DNA of 64,000 bases from NCBI GenBank assembly GCA_050692195.1, contig JBOGVA010000018.1, forward strand, positions 1 through 64,000, given 5' to 3'. Each line of letters opens with the position of its first letter. The first letter of the stretch is position 1. The stretch is from JBOGVA01 sp050692195. Lineage in GTDB: Bacteria > Actinomycetota > UBA4738. Positions 7,436 through 16,347 of the stretch are shown piece by piece. A program made the position numbers and the translations under genes. Under the pieces are notes generated by a model. It saw only the letters and a program-made list of their open reading frames with translations, did not search any database and had not been told where the DNA came from.

Positions 7436-8473
7436 TCAGGGCGTACTCTCCGGGTTGATCACTTCCAATCTCGCTACCGAGGCGTAGATCGATCGGTAGC
7501 GACGGCCATCTGCCGTATAGGTCACCTCGATGCCGTCCACCCGAAACAGCCCAGGCCGCAGGGCACGAACCGACAGGACCAGTCGAGGACCGGGCTCACC
7601 CTCGTCCTCGGCAGGGACAACTTCGGCCGGCAGGCTGGTTCCGCTTCGACCCAGCGTCTCCGGCGGGACCGCTCGCCCGGGCTCAGCGACACCAGGCGGC
7701 GCGACCCAGAACGACCCCGGAGACGCAGTGCCCTCCAGGTCGGCCTGACCGATCAGCTTGACGCTCTCGATCGTCACGGAGGACGTATCGCAGCCGTAAA
7801 GCAGCCCAACGACCAATCCGACGTGCTCGCCCGCCGGAACCCGCGCGAGCGGGGTATCGCTCGGGAGCATTGAGTGACCCTCCACGGAGACCAGCGGGCC
7901 GGTGAGTCGCTCAGCCTCCTGGTGGTGGCCGCAAGGCGAGCCTTGCATCCCCCACCAGATTCCAGCAGCAACGACGGCGCCGGCGGCTCCGAGGATGGCG
8001 GCCTGGCCGACGCGGAAGGGCCTGGCACCTCGAGGCGCCGCGACGAACAACGGGGTGAGGACGATCCACGTCAGCGCCTCCAACGTCGTCGCGATCGCAT
8101 CAGCTCTCCCGATGTCCTCCGGCGTGAACCGTTCCGGCCCGAAGGGGATCCCGACCGTACGGGAGAAGAGCCATAGAGCGATAGTCGCCTGGCTGATCCA
8201 GATGGCTGCCAGGTAGGACCCCCTGGATGGGGCCAGCAGGATGGCGACCGCCAGGACCGCTTCCAGCGCACCCATGACGATGAAGGCGACACCGGCCGGG
8301 GTCCACTCCTCGAGATGGGCTCGCACCTGGCCGGCATGAATCGCGGCCGCGCCCGCGAGCAGTCCGACCGCGAGATACCGGAGCACGATCCGCCACGGGG
8401 CCGCCTCCCCGGGAAGATCGCGGATGGCCCACATCCTTCCGAGGCGAAGCGACGCTGCGTCCGGAGCGGACAT
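7436..8473 (-). CDS. Polytopic membrane protein with extracytoplasmic C-terminal domain
   Basis: The 345-residue product has about five to six hydrophobic helices in its first 190 residues, including AAIHAGQVRAHLEEW, a His/Glu pattern seen in actinobacterial membrane proteins near copper genes. The extracytoplasmic domain (about 195-345) is rich in Gly, Pro and Val and holds two Cys (SPCGHH and YGCDTS). ATG 8473 is chosen because it overlaps the upstream stop (TGATG). No named family is recognised. Operon position suggests a role in copper or thiol handling. Confidence 0.6.
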   Translation of the reverse strand: MSAPDAASLRLGRMWAIRDLPGEAAPWRIVLRYLAVGLLAGAAAIHAGQVRAHLEEWTPAGVAFIVMGALEAVLAVAILLAPSRGSYLAAIWISQATIALWLFSRTVGIPFGPERFTPEDIGRADAIATTLEALTWIVLTPLFVAAPRGARPFRVGQAAILGAAGAVVAAGIWWGMQGSPCGHHQEAERLTGPLVSVEGHSMLPSDTPLARVPAGEHVGLVVGLLYGCDTSSVTIESVKLIGQADLEGTASPGSFWVAPPGVAEPGRAVPPETLGRSGTSLPAEVVPAEDEGEPGPRLVLSVRALRPGLFRVDGIEVTYTADGRRYRSIYASVARLEVINPESTP

Positions 8474-9108
8474 CACGATCCCGCTCCTCTCAGGCTCAAG
8501 AGGCGATCGATCTGCGTCGTCAGTAGCTCGTACGAGGACGCTCCCACCTGCGTGTGCCGAATGATTCCGTCGTGCCCGATGAAGAACGTCTCCGGTACCC
8601 CGTAGATCCCGTACGCCAGCGCGGTCCGGCCCCCGAGATCCGTAACGATCGGCCAGTCGCCTCCCAGCTCTCGCACGTAGGCCTTCGCCGCCACCGCCGA
8701 GTCCTGGTAGTCGACGCCGATGAAGACCACTCCCCGATCCCGGTATCGCTGCCAGGCGGCGACGAGACTGGGGTGCTCCTCTCGACACGCTGCGCACCAG
8801 GAGGCCCAGAAGTTGATCACGACCACCGACCCTCGGAAGTCGGACCGGTGGATGGTTCGGCCGCCCTCAAGGGTAGGAAGGCTGAGATCAGGCGCGCGGA
8901 CACCTACCAGACGGGACCTGAGCGTGCCTGGATCTCGGGTCAGGCCGAAGCCGAAGAGCGCCGAGAGTCCCGCGACCACGATCGCCACAGCGATTACCCA
9001 CAGCCACCGGGTGCGCGCCCTCTGCCGTGGCAAGAGTGGGGCCTCAGGGACCGATTGAGCGGGCCTGCTCGGTTGGTCGGCTGTCGCGGTTGGCTGATTT
9101 GAGCTCAT
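8473..9108 (-). CDS. TlpA/ResA-like membrane-anchored thioredoxin
   Basis: The 211-residue protein has a Pro/Ala-rich cytoplasmic head, one TM helix (about 36-57) and a thioredoxin fold with the motif WASWCAAC (Cys105/Cys108), VVINF strand and cis-Pro region YGVPETFFIG. Proteins of this type reduce disulfides outside the membrane, for instance in cytochrome c or copper-site assembly. It heads the minus-strand copper run and overlaps the next gene by 1-3 nt. Partner enzymes for cytochrome c maturation are not in the window. Confidence 0.88.
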   Translation of the reverse strand: MSSNQPTATADQPSRPAQSVPEAPLLPRQRARTRWLWVIAVAIVVAGLSALFGFGLTRDPGTLRSRLVGVRAPDLSLPTLEGGRTIHRSDFRGSVVVINFWASWCAACREEHPSLVAAWQRYRDRGVVFIGVDYQDSAVAAKAYVRELGGDWPIVTDLGGRTALAYGIYGVPETFFIGHDGIIRHTQVGASSYELLTTQIDRLLSLRGAGS

Positions 9109-9224
9109 GCGATCGTTCCTGCTCCCATGGTTGGGGTCCGGACGGCATCTGTCTGAGGATGCTCCACGCCTGCGCTTGCCTGCGTGCGGTGGTCGACGAC
9201 CGACGCCGACGACTCAGTCCAGGG

Positions 9225-9482
9225 CTAGGCTCGTTTCGGAGGCCGATCTAGGGGCCAGGCAAGAAGAGAGCTCTTTGCGCGAGCCGTCCCGACCGGCACG
9301 GAAGTCAGGACGGCAAGGGAGAAGAGCAGAAGCCCGCCCAGAAGAGCGAGACACGTTGCCATACCGGTCGGGCAGAGGAACCCACCCCCGTCGGGACAGG
9401 TCCCCATCGCCATCCCCATCCCAAGCGGGAGAAGCACCAAGATGAAGAGGATGATCAGGACGATGACCGAGAGCTTCCTCAC
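9225..9482 (-). CDS. Two-helix hypothetical membrane protein
   Basis: An 85-residue ORF from GTG 9482 has two hydrophobic helices (about 4-24 and 42-62) separated by a loop with two Cys (GTCPDGGGFLCPTGM). The tail is basic. It stands alone upstream of the TlpA-like gene on the same strand. No function is recognised; the paired loop Cys suggest a disulfide or metal site. Confidence 0.5.
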   Translation of the reverse strand: MRKLSVIVLIILFILVLLPLGMGMAMGTCPDGGGFLCPTGMATCLALLGGLLLFSLAVLTSVPVGTARAKSSLLAWPLDRPPKRA

Positions 9483-9546
9483 GCTCGCGATTGTACGCGG
9501 GCACAGGAGCAATGCCGGATCCTGGTTAGGCAGTTCGAGGTAGGGG

Positions 9547-9983
9547 ACACTGGCCGAGACCCTGGTGATCGGTGGGATCCTCTCGAACAGCCTTGTTCTG
9601 CTGGCCGACACTGGGCACGCCTTCACCGACGGCCTGGGTCTCGCCCTCGCCGCCATGTGGCTGGGTGCCAGGCCGGCCAGCTCCGACCGCACCTTCGGGC
9701 CATTACCGGCTGGAGATCCTGGCCGCGGCAGTCAACGCCGCCCTCCTGTTCGGGATATCGGGATTCATCTTGTTCGAGGCCTGGCGGCGCCTGTTCGAGC
9801 CTCCGGCGATCGCCACCGGACTGATGCTCGCGGTCGCGCTCGCCGGGCTCCTCGCGAACGCCCTCTCCATGTGGCTTCTCCGAGAGGCTCCGCGGCACTG
9901 CCTGAACGTCCGGGGCCTACCTCGAGGTGCTCGGTGACCTCCTGGGCTCCGCTAAGCTGCGGGGCAACGGCCGATTGGGCTAG
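9547..9983 (+). pseudogene. Cation diffusion facilitator (CDF) transporter fragment with two frameshifts
   Basis: Three frames together spell one CDF protein. GGILSNSLVLLADTGHAFTD contains the DxxHxxxD-type metal site. Near 9702 the frame shifts (one extra base) to HYRLEILAAAVNAALLFG, and near 9912 it shifts again (one missing base) to AYLEVLGDLLGS. The N-terminus lacks a proper start and TM1, and the C-terminal half is gone, ending at TAG 9983 against the convergent peptidase gene. It is a decayed zinc/cobalt-type exporter. Confidence 0.75.
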
Positions 9984-11139
9984 CACACCTCGTTGAGGTA
10001 GGAGTACGGGTTGATAGCGCCGCCGCCACCAGGGTGCCACTCGAAATGGTTGTGGGGCGGGGTGCCCTTTGCATTCCCGCTGTTCCCCACATAGCCGATC
10101 ACGGTTCCGGCGCCGACCTGCCCCAGCTTGCCGATGCCCGACATGTGCGCGTTGTACACGAATCCCTGGCTTCCGTACACCTTCACGGAGGTGCCCCCTG
10201 TCTTGTTGCTCGCGTCGACCGCGGTGCCGGCGAAGGGCGCTCGGATGGCGGTGCCGTAAGGAGCGAAGATGTCGTTGCCCTGGTGAGCCCTCCCGCCTGG
10301 GCGGGGAGCCCCGAAGTCGTTCGAGTATGCTCGGGGACGGTCGACGGGACAGACATAGAAGGGACCGTCCCCGGAGCCTCCCCCACCTGACCCGCCATCG
10401 CCGTGCTCGTGCGTGTCTTCCTCGGCAGCCCGCTCAGCGGCGGCAAGTCGGGCTGCCGCTTCCTGGCGGGCCTTCTCTTCCAACTGCGCGAGCAACTGCC
10501 GCCCTTCGGCGAGGTCGGCATGAAGCTGATCGAGGATTCGCTGCGCGTCTCCCAACCTCTGCTGGAGGGCTTCCTGTTGCGACCCCAGCCTCTCTCGCTT
10601 GGCCCGGAGGCCCCGCTCGGCGCGCTCCAGCTCCTCTTGCTTCATGCGCAGGTCGATCCGCCGGTTGACGGCCTCATCGAACAGCTCCCGATCGGCCTGG
10701 ACCGCCCGATTCACAAAGTCCAGCCTCGAATTGAAGTCCTGGAAAGACGACGCTCCAAGGACTAGCTCGAGCGTGTTGCCGGGCCCGGATATATAAGCCT
10801 GTCGGGCGCGCGCGTCGAGCTGCGCTTGCACCTCTCGCATGCGCCGGCCGGCTTCCTTGATCTCTCCCTGCAATCTCCCGATTTGGTCTTCCGTCCGGGC
10901 GATGTCGCTCAGGACGACGTTGATCTCGCCGGCAAGAACGCTCGCCTCAGCTTCGAGACTGTCGACGGCTCCGCGCTGCTCGCCGAGACGGGCAATGACG
11001 GATCGATCTCACTTCTGGTCTCCTCGATCTTGCTCTTGGTGTCGGCTCGAGCCGAACCGACCACGATCGACGCGGCCAGCATGACAAGCGCGGACAGAAC
11101 GAACGCAGCGCGCGCTGATACACCAGGACGAATCACCAT
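9980..11139 (-). pseudogene. Murein hydrolase activator, EnvC-like M23 peptidase, with one frameshift
   Basis: ATG 11139 begins a signal peptide (ending GSARA) and the first coiled-coil residues (DTKSKIEETRSEID). Near 11000 the frame must shift by one base to continue VIARLGEQRGAVDSLEAEAS. The long coiled coil then runs to about 10440, followed by an M23 LytM domain with HQGND (HxxxD) and PPHNHFEWH (HxH) zinc ligands, intact to 9980. Apart from that indel the gene looks complete, so it may be a recent mutation or a sequencing error. The product would cleave peptidoglycan cross-links or activate amidases outside the membrane. Confidence 0.75.
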
Positions 11140-11302
11140 GGGGAGTCGGTTATGACTACAGGACGCAGTGGGCCCTGTCAAACATCACTGCTGGTCGCGG
11201 GGGATTGGTAGCCCTTGGGGTTCCTGAGCCGCTAGGCTTGGACGCTCGATTACCCAGGAAGTAAGAGGGCAAGTCTGCAAGGGGCTGCGGAAGGAGGAGG
11301 GG

Positions 11303-11449
11303 ATGGAGATCGACCCCGTGTGTGGGATGGAAGTGGAACCGAAGACGGCTGTTGGTTCCTCCGAATACCAGGGCAAGACGTATTACTTCTGTTCCCAGGG
11401 CTGCCTCGAGGACTTCAAGGAGGACCCGCAGGGCTTCATCACGAAGTAA
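11303..11449 (+). CDS. YHS-domain metal-binding peptide
   Basis: A 48-residue protein from ATG 11303 behind AGGAGGGG. It is a single YHS domain: DPVCGMEVEP at the start and YYFCSQGCLEDFKEDP at the end, with three Cys. YHS domains bind copper or other soft metals and often accompany CopA. It sits just upstream of csoR-copA on the same strand, so it is probably part of the copper response as a chaperone or store. Confidence 0.88.
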   Translation: MEIDPVCGMEVEPKTAVGSSEYQGKTYYFCSQGCLEDFKEDPQGFITK

Positions 11450-11494
11450 CTCAAGCAACCCGTGAGGGGCCCTCGGAAGACGGCCGCCGCGCGG

Positions 11495-11511
11495 ATACCC
11501 TCCCGGGGTAT
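11495..11511 (+). promoter_or_regulatory. CsoR-type operator
   Basis: A perfect inverted repeat ATACCC-N5-GGGTAT lies 40 nt before the csoR start, next to the -10-like TATGCT/TATCTT. CsoR boxes in actinobacteria have ATACCC/GGGTAT-type half sites. Autoregulation of csoR-copA is the likely role. Confidence 0.7.
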
Positions 11512-11550
11512 GCTATCTTTGACTCGTCGACACGATCATGGGAGGGACCC

Positions 11551-11826
11551 GTGTACGGCTACGCGATGAACAAGAAGGAGCTCCTCGACCGCCTGAGGAG
11601 GATCGAGGGGCAAGTTCGCGGGCTCCAGCGGATGGTTGACGAGGATAAGTACTGTATCGACATCCTCACGCAGCTGAACTCCGTGAGCGCTGCGCTCAAA
11701 GCGGCCGGGCTCGGGTTGCTTGACGACCATGTCCGGCATTGCGTGAAGGAGAGCCTCGAGTCGGGGAAGGGCGGCGGCAAGGTTGAGGAGCTGGTCTCCG
11801 CGGTCGCCCGCTTCGCGGGGAGGTAA
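11551..11826 (+). CDS. csoR: Copper-sensing repressor CsoR
   Basis: The 91-residue helical protein starts at GTG 11551, spaced 4 nt from GGAGGG; ATG 11566 is an alternative. Cu(I) ligands match Mycobacterium tuberculosis CsoR in spacing: Cys35 (KYCIDIL), His60 and Cys64 (DDHVRHC). It binds an operator as a tetramer and releases it when Cu(I) binds. A CsoR-like palindrome precedes it, and copA follows after 10 nt, so it probably controls its own operon. Confidence 0.93.
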   Translation: MYGYAMNKKELLDRLRRIEGQVRGLQRMVDEDKYCIDILTQLNSVSAALKAAGLGLLDDHVRHCVKESLESGKGGGKVEELVSAVARFAGR

Positions 11827-11836
11827 AAGGAGAGAG

Positions 11837-13984
11837 ATGGTAGGTACAACCCGCGAGAAGGAACTGAACCTCGACGTCATTGGGATGACCTGCGGGTCGT
11901 GCGTCCAGCGCGTCGAGAAGACTTTGCTCAAGCAGCCTGGGGTGCTGGACGCCAAGGTGAACCTGGCTACGGCCGAGGCGACCGTTCGGCTGGCCGAGGA
12001 TGCCGCTCCCTTCGAGGCGCTGAAGGCGGCCGTGCAGAACCGCGGCTACGACATCGAGATCCAACGGGACGGCCGAGGCGATGACTCTGGCCGGGCGGAG
12101 GAGCAAGGCTGGCTCCGCCGGGTGTGGCTTGCCTGGCCGCTGGGGCTCGCCGTCATGTTCCTGTCGATGTTCTGGATGGAGGCAACGTGGGCCCGGTGGA
12201 CAGCGTTCGTCCTCACCACTCCCGTGCAGTTCTGGGCGGCTTGGCCCTTCCTCGAGGGGGCAGCCCGCCGGGCCCGCAGCTTCAGCGCCAACATGGATAC
12301 CCTGATCGCGCTGGGCACACTGACCGCCTATTTCTATTCGGTGTGGGCACTGTTTGCGGACGAGGTCCTGTACTTCGACACCGCGGCGCTGATCCTGGCC
12401 TTCCTCCTACTCGGCAAGTACCTGGAAGCCCGCGCCCGCGGTCGCGCCGGGGAGGCGATCAAGCGGCTGCTCGAGCTGGGGGCCAAGGAGGCCCACGTCA
12501 TCCGGGGTGGTCGCGAGTTCCTGATGCTGGTCGACCAGGTGAAGGTGGGCGACCTTGTGCGGGTCCGTCCCGGGGAGAAGATCCCCACCGACGGCGTGAT
12601 TGAGGAGGGAGGGTCTACGGTCGATGAGTCGATGCTCACTGGCGAGTCGGTGCCGGTGGAGAAGATCTCCGGCGAAGCGGTGACCGGAGCGACCCTGAAC
12701 ATCGACGGCACCCTCCTGGTCCGTACGACCCGGGTGGGGTCCGACACCGCACTGGCCCAGATCGTCCGGCTGGTCGCGGATGCCCAAAGCAGCAAGGCGC
12801 CCATCCAGCGGTTGGCCGACCGGATCGCCGCGGTGTTCGTCCCGATCGTCATTGGTGTCGCCGTAGTAACCGCCATCGGCTGGGCCATCGCCGGCGGAAC
12901 GGCGCGAGATGTCCTCGTCCCGGCCGTTGCGGTGCTGATCATCGCCTGCCCCTGCGCTATGGGCCTGGCCACCCCCGCGGCGATCATGGTGGGGACCGGC
13001 CGGGGTGCTCAGATGGGCGTGCTGATCCGGGGTGGAGAGGTCCTGGAGCGCTCCCGGCGTATCGACGTCGTCGTCTTCGATAAGACGGGAACGCTGACCG
13101 AAGGCCGGATGCGCCTGGTCGACGTGATCGGGGACGATGAGGTTCTGGTGAAGGCGGCCGCCGCTGAGTCTTCCAGCGAGCACCCCATCGCCCGTGCCGT
13201 GGTGGACGGTGCGGAGGAACGAGGTCTGGCCATCCCTGAAGCCAGTGGCTTCCGGTCCCTGGCCGGACTGGGGGTCCGGGCCGAGGTGGAGGGAGTCAAG
13301 GTCCTGGTGGGGCGGCGCCGTCTGCTCGAGGAGCAGGGCTCCGGTATCCCCGACTGGCTGGCCGATGAGGCGTCCCGTCTGGAAGGCGAAGGAAAGACGG
13401 TGTTCTGGGTTGGCTGGGACGACAAGGCACGTGGGGCGCTGGCCGTGGCCGATGTGCTCAAGCCGAACGCAGTGGAGGTCGTCGAGGCCCTGCACGGTCT
13501 TGGGGTGGAGGTGGCCATGCTCACCGGGGACAATCTGGCCACGGCCGAGGCCATCGCCCGGCAGGCCAGGGTCGATCGGGTGCTGGCCGAGGTCATGCCT
13601 GCCGACAAGGTGAAGGAGGTCCGGCGCCTTCAGGCCGAGGGCAAGGTCGTGGCCATGGTCGGAGACGGGATCAACGACGGCCCCGCCCTGGCCCAGGCCG
13701 ACCTTGGTATCGCCATCGGGACGGGCACGGACGTGGCCATCGAGGCCTCCGACCTCACGTTGATCAGTGGCGATCTGAAGGGCGTGGTGACCGCCATCAG
13801 GCTGGCCCGCCGGACCTTCCGGACGATCGTCCAGAACCTGTTCTGGGCCTTCGGCTACAACGTCGTCCTCATCCCGCTTGCCGCGATCGGCCTCCTGAAC
13901 CCGATCCTGGCGGGTGCGGCCATGGCCTTCTCGTCGGTGTCGGTCGTGTCGAACTCCCTCAGGCTGCGCCGCTTCCGGTCGTAA
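11837..13984 (+). CDS. copA: Cu(I)-exporting P1B-1 ATPase CopA
   Basis: The 715-residue pump starts at ATG 11837 behind AAAGGAGAG. One N-terminal heavy-metal domain carries GMTCGSC. Eight TM helices, the TGES loop (LTGESVPVE), the CPC site (IIACPCAMG, about 371-373), DKTGTLTEG (Asp about 414), SEHP and [10 protein letters not shown] are all present. CPC ATPases export Cu(I) from the cytoplasm. It is the second copper ATPase in the window; the other is CPH type. It is cotranscribed with csoR. Confidence 0.95.
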   Translation: MVGTTREKELNLDVIGMTCGSCVQRVEKTLLKQPGVLDAKVNLATAEATVRLAEDAAPFEALKAAVQNRGYDIEIQRDGRGDDSGRAEEQGWLRRVWLAWPLGLAVMFLSMFWMEATWARWTAFVLTTPVQFWAAWPFLEGAARRARSFSANMDTLIALGTLTAYFYSVWALFADEVLYFDTAALILAFLLLGKYLEARARGRAGEAIKRLLELGAKEAHVIRGGREFLMLVDQVKVGDLVRVRPGEKIPTDGVIEEGGSTVDESMLTGESVPVEKISGEAVTGATLNIDGTLLVRTTRVGSDTALAQIVRLVADAQSSKAPIQRLADRIAAVFVPIVIGVAVVTAIGWAIAGGTARDVLVPAVAVLIIACPCAMGLATPAAIMVGTGRGAQMGVLIRGGEVLERSRRIDVVVFDKTGTLTEGRMRLVDVIGDDEVLVKAAAAESSSEHPIARAVVDGAEERGLAIPEASGFRSLAGLGVRAEVEGVKVLVGRRRLLEEQGSGIPDWLADEASRLEGEGKTVFWVGWDDKARGALAVADVLKPNAVEVVEALHGLGVEVAMLTGDNLATAEAIARQARVDRVLAEVMPADKVKEVRRLQAEGKVVAMVGDGINDGPALAQADLGIAIGTGTDVAIEASDLTLISGDLKGVVTAIRLARRTFRTIVQNLFWAFGYNVVLIPLAAIGLLNPILAGAAMAFSSVSVVSNSLRLRRFRS

Positions 13985-14028
13985 GGGCGTGAGTCCGCCG
14001 CAGAGACCGTGAACGTCGGGGTAGTGTC

Positions 14029-14320
14029 TCAGTTTGTTCGCTGACCCGCCCTTAGCGGGCGAAGGATGGCGTCGAAGGTCGCGAGGTCGCCGCGCCAGTG
14101 CTCAATAGCACGTTCCGATCAGTCCGCCTCAAAACGTGGCGCAGCACGAGCGCGGCCACGACCGCGTCGTCGAGCGGTCCGGCCACGGGGATGAACTCGG
14201 GATCAGGTCAATCGGTGAAACCAGCCAAGCCACGGCGAACCAGAGCCAGAGCTTCGAGCTTCGCGGCACCCTGCGGTCGCGTATGAGCCCACGGAACGGG
14301 ATCCGATCCCTCCGATTCGC
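14029..14320 (-). pseudogene. DUF1232 (YkvA-like) membrane protein, frameshifted
   Basis: The minus strand spells DUF1232: LIRDRRVPRSSKLWLWFAVAWLVSPIDLIP, then after a one-base loss near 14190 EFIPVAGPLDDAVVAALVL, then after another near 14105 EHWRGDLATFDAILR, ending at TGA 14031-14029. The SPIDLIP motif is diagnostic. The N-terminus runs into the opposite-strand XRE gene and has no clear start. The gene is decayed. Confidence 0.65.
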
Positions 14321-14498
14321 ACGCGGAGGGATGACACAAGCGGATCTGGCAGATCGCATCGGCGTGACCCGCCCGACCATCATCGCCATCGAACAGGGCC
14401 GCTACTCGCCTTCCCTCGAGGTGGCATTTCAAATCGCCCGGGTGTTCAACGTCCCGCTCGAGGACGTGTTCCAGTACCCGATGTCGCAGGCGCGTTGA
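14283..14498 (+). CDS. Small XRE-family (Cro/CI-type) regulator
   Basis: The 71-residue product is essentially one helix-turn-helix domain: MTQADLADRIGVTRPTIIAIEQGRYSPSLEVAFQIARVF, ending VPLEDVFQYP. Stand-alone HTH proteins of this size act as dimers on nearby promoters. ATG 14283 is chosen; the frame is open upstream without a ribosome site. It is flanked by two decayed genes, so its target may be lost. Confidence 0.75.
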   Translation: MSPRNGIRSLRFARGGMTQADLADRIGVTRPTIIAIEQGRYSPSLEVAFQIARVFNVPLEDVFQYPMSQAR

Positions 14499-14499
14499 G

Positions 14500-15171
14500 G
14501 CGGTCGGGAAGTACGCCTGCGCTCGAGAGGACAAGGTTGCCCAAGCCGGCAAACCTCACCTTTGAGCAGGCCGGGGCCGTCCCCATCTCCGCCATTACCG
14601 CCCTCCAGGGTCTTCGCGACAATGGAACAGTTCAGCCGGGACAGAAGGTGTTGATCATCGGCGCGGCCGGCGGCGTGGGGACGTTCGCGGTGCAGCTGGC
14701 CAAGGCGTTCGGCGCCGAGGTGACCGGGGTCTGCAGCACGACGAAGGTGGACCTGGTCCGCTCCATCGGCGCGGACGACGTCATTGACTACACACGCGAC
14801 GACTTCGCGGACGGGGCGCGCCACTATGACCTCATCCTCGTCACCGCGGGCAACCGTTCGCTGTCACACCTCCGGCGCGCCCTCGCCTCCCAGAGAACGC
14901 TCGTGCTCATCTGAGGCGAAGGGGGTGGGCGGTGGTCCGGAGGGTTCGAGCGCCATCTCTGGGCGGTCATGTTGTCACCGTTCCTGAGCCAGAAGCTGTG
15001 TGCGCTGTCCTCGACGGAGCGCAAGGAAGACTCCAGTTCCTGAAGGAACGCATCGAGGCCGGCGAGGTCACGCCGTCATCGACAGGACGTACCCGCTGGC
15101 CGAGGTCCCCGACGCCATCCGAAATCTGCACGAAGGCCACGCACGCGGCAAAGGTCGTCATTACCGTGTGA
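14500..15171 (+). pseudogene. Zinc-binding/quinone-oxidoreductase-type medium-chain dehydrogenase remnant
   Basis: Pieces in several frames reconstruct the C-terminal two-thirds of an MDR protein: KYACAREDKVA, shift, KPANLTFEQAGAVPISA, the NAD(P) motif GAAGGVGTFAVQLAK, then an in-frame TGA at 14912-14914 where a Gly is expected (VLI, stop, GEGGGRW). Further one-base shifts occur near 15032, 15073 and 15152 before VIDRTYPLAEVPDAI and VVITV. The N-terminal GroES-like part is missing. At least four frameshifts and a nonsense codon mark a true pseudogene. Confidence 0.75.
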
Positions 15172-15256
15172 GGCGCCGACCACGGCCCACACCGTCGCTG
15201 CGCCTCTGCGCGCTCGCGTGACCGTCAGGGCGCGAGTTTCGACGGCGCGTGGACGG

Positions 15257-15754
15257 CTAGACGTCGACCATCTGGCCGCTCGCGAAGAAGTAGGTCCAGC
15301 CGTCCATCTCAGGAGGCTCGACCCCGAGCTGGGTCAGGATCGTGGCCACCTGCGAGCGGTGCTCGGTGCCGTGGTTGAGTGCCTGGAGCAGGAACAGCGA
15401 CACGGGCATCCACCACGTGCCCGGCGGGTCGTCACCGGTCACCTGGACCTTGCGATCCTGGCCGGCCTGCGTTGCCGCCTCCTCGAGCTGTGCGTCGCCG
15501 TGAGCGAACCGCTCCGCAAGGGCCTCGAACCCCGGGAACGGGTCCTCCGGGAGCCGCTCGGGCCGGTCGGTGTCCAGGAGCCGCGCCGCGTACCCCTCCT
15601 GGGAGTTCGCGATGTGGACCAGGGTCGCGCCGATGCTCCCGTAGGTCCCGGTGGCCGTGGCACCGAGCTGCTCGGGCGGGAGCTGGCGGCAAGCTTCCAT
15701 CAGCCGCCGATTCATCATGGCGTTGTGCCGGAAGAACTCCACCAGGAGATCCAT
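15257..15754 (-). CDS. DinB-family protein
   Basis: The 165-residue product is a four-helix-bundle DinB-like protein: MDLLVEFFRHNAMMNRRLME, then IGATLVHIANSQEGYAARLL, and LFLLQALNHGTEHRSQVATIL near the end. The His residues of the second and last helices (VHIANS and NHGTEHRSQ) match the usual metal triad. DinB proteins bind divalent metal; many act as thiol transferases (bacillithiol or mycothiol dependent). An alternative ATG lies three codons upstream (15763). Confidence 0.8.
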   Translation of the reverse strand: MDLLVEFFRHNAMMNRRLMEACRQLPPEQLGATATGTYGSIGATLVHIANSQEGYAARLLDTDRPERLPEDPFPGFEALAERFAHGDAQLEEAATQAGQDRKVQVTGDDPPGTWWMPVSLFLLQALNHGTEHRSQVATILTQLGVEPPEMDGWTYFFASGQMVDV

Positions 15755-15764
15755 GCCAGGCATC

Positions 15765-16271
15765 CTAGCCAACCGCGGGAGCGCCCCGTAGCGGGGGATG
15801 CGAAGCCCGCGGATAACCGGCAGTACGGGAGGCCGCGCTAACGATGAGGGGCCCTGGCGGCCTGATGCCGCCAGGAGGATAGTCACCGGGTGCTGCCCGG
15901 TCCGATGGGCCTGGTTTTTGGGTGGGGTTGACCAGGTACCAGAGAGGCGGAGCGACGAAGAACACTCCAAGCACCGGTATCAGAGCCAAGAGCGCAAATG
16001 TCCAGCGAAATTCTCCAGACCTGAGGCAGCAGAACGCCGCAAACGCGAACGCCATTGAACCGACCAGAGTCCATGTCAGCAGAATCTTGGAGTCCAAGGC
16101 GCGCTCTGCCGCCTCGATTGTCGGGTAATCCAGGCCGGGGCCAATTCAAAAGGTTCCGACCCCGCCCAGCGCATAGAAGAAGGCGGTCCCCGCCCCAAAA
16201 TAGGCTCCCGCCGCAAGCACGAACGCCGCTGCGAACCTGATGAATCGTCTCGCTTCACTCCTCCTGCTCAC
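15765..16271 (-). pseudogene. Membrane protein interrupted by an in-frame TGA
   Basis: One minus-strand frame from GTG 16271 gives a TM helix (FIRFAAAFVLAAGAYFG), then GGVGTF, TGA (16148-16146, codon 42), then IGPGLDYPTIEAAERALDSK and two more TM helices up to LWYLVNP and a Pro/Gly-rich tail. The same frame and protein-like sequence on both sides argue for a single gene. No Cys or Thr lies near the TGA and I see no SECIS-like hairpin at the right distance, so a nonsense mutation (e.g. TGG to TGA) is preferred over selenocysteine. Function unknown. Confidence 0.5.
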
Positions 16272-16347
16272 GAAGAGAGCATATTGGGGAAGGGAGGCGC
16301 CGGCCGCCGACATCGAGGAGATGCTCGCCTCGTAGCGCAGCCCCGGG

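Noticed and set aside
14045..14059. CCCGC-CCTTA-GCGGG hairpin as the copA terminator
   Set aside because: The stem is only 5 bp, lacks a T tract and lies within the DUF1232 remnant's coding sequence.
14912..14914. In-frame TGA in the dehydrogenase remnant as selenocysteine
   Set aside because: The position expects Gly, there is no redox partner, and the gene has several frameshifts and lacks its N-terminal domain, so it is a pseudogene.
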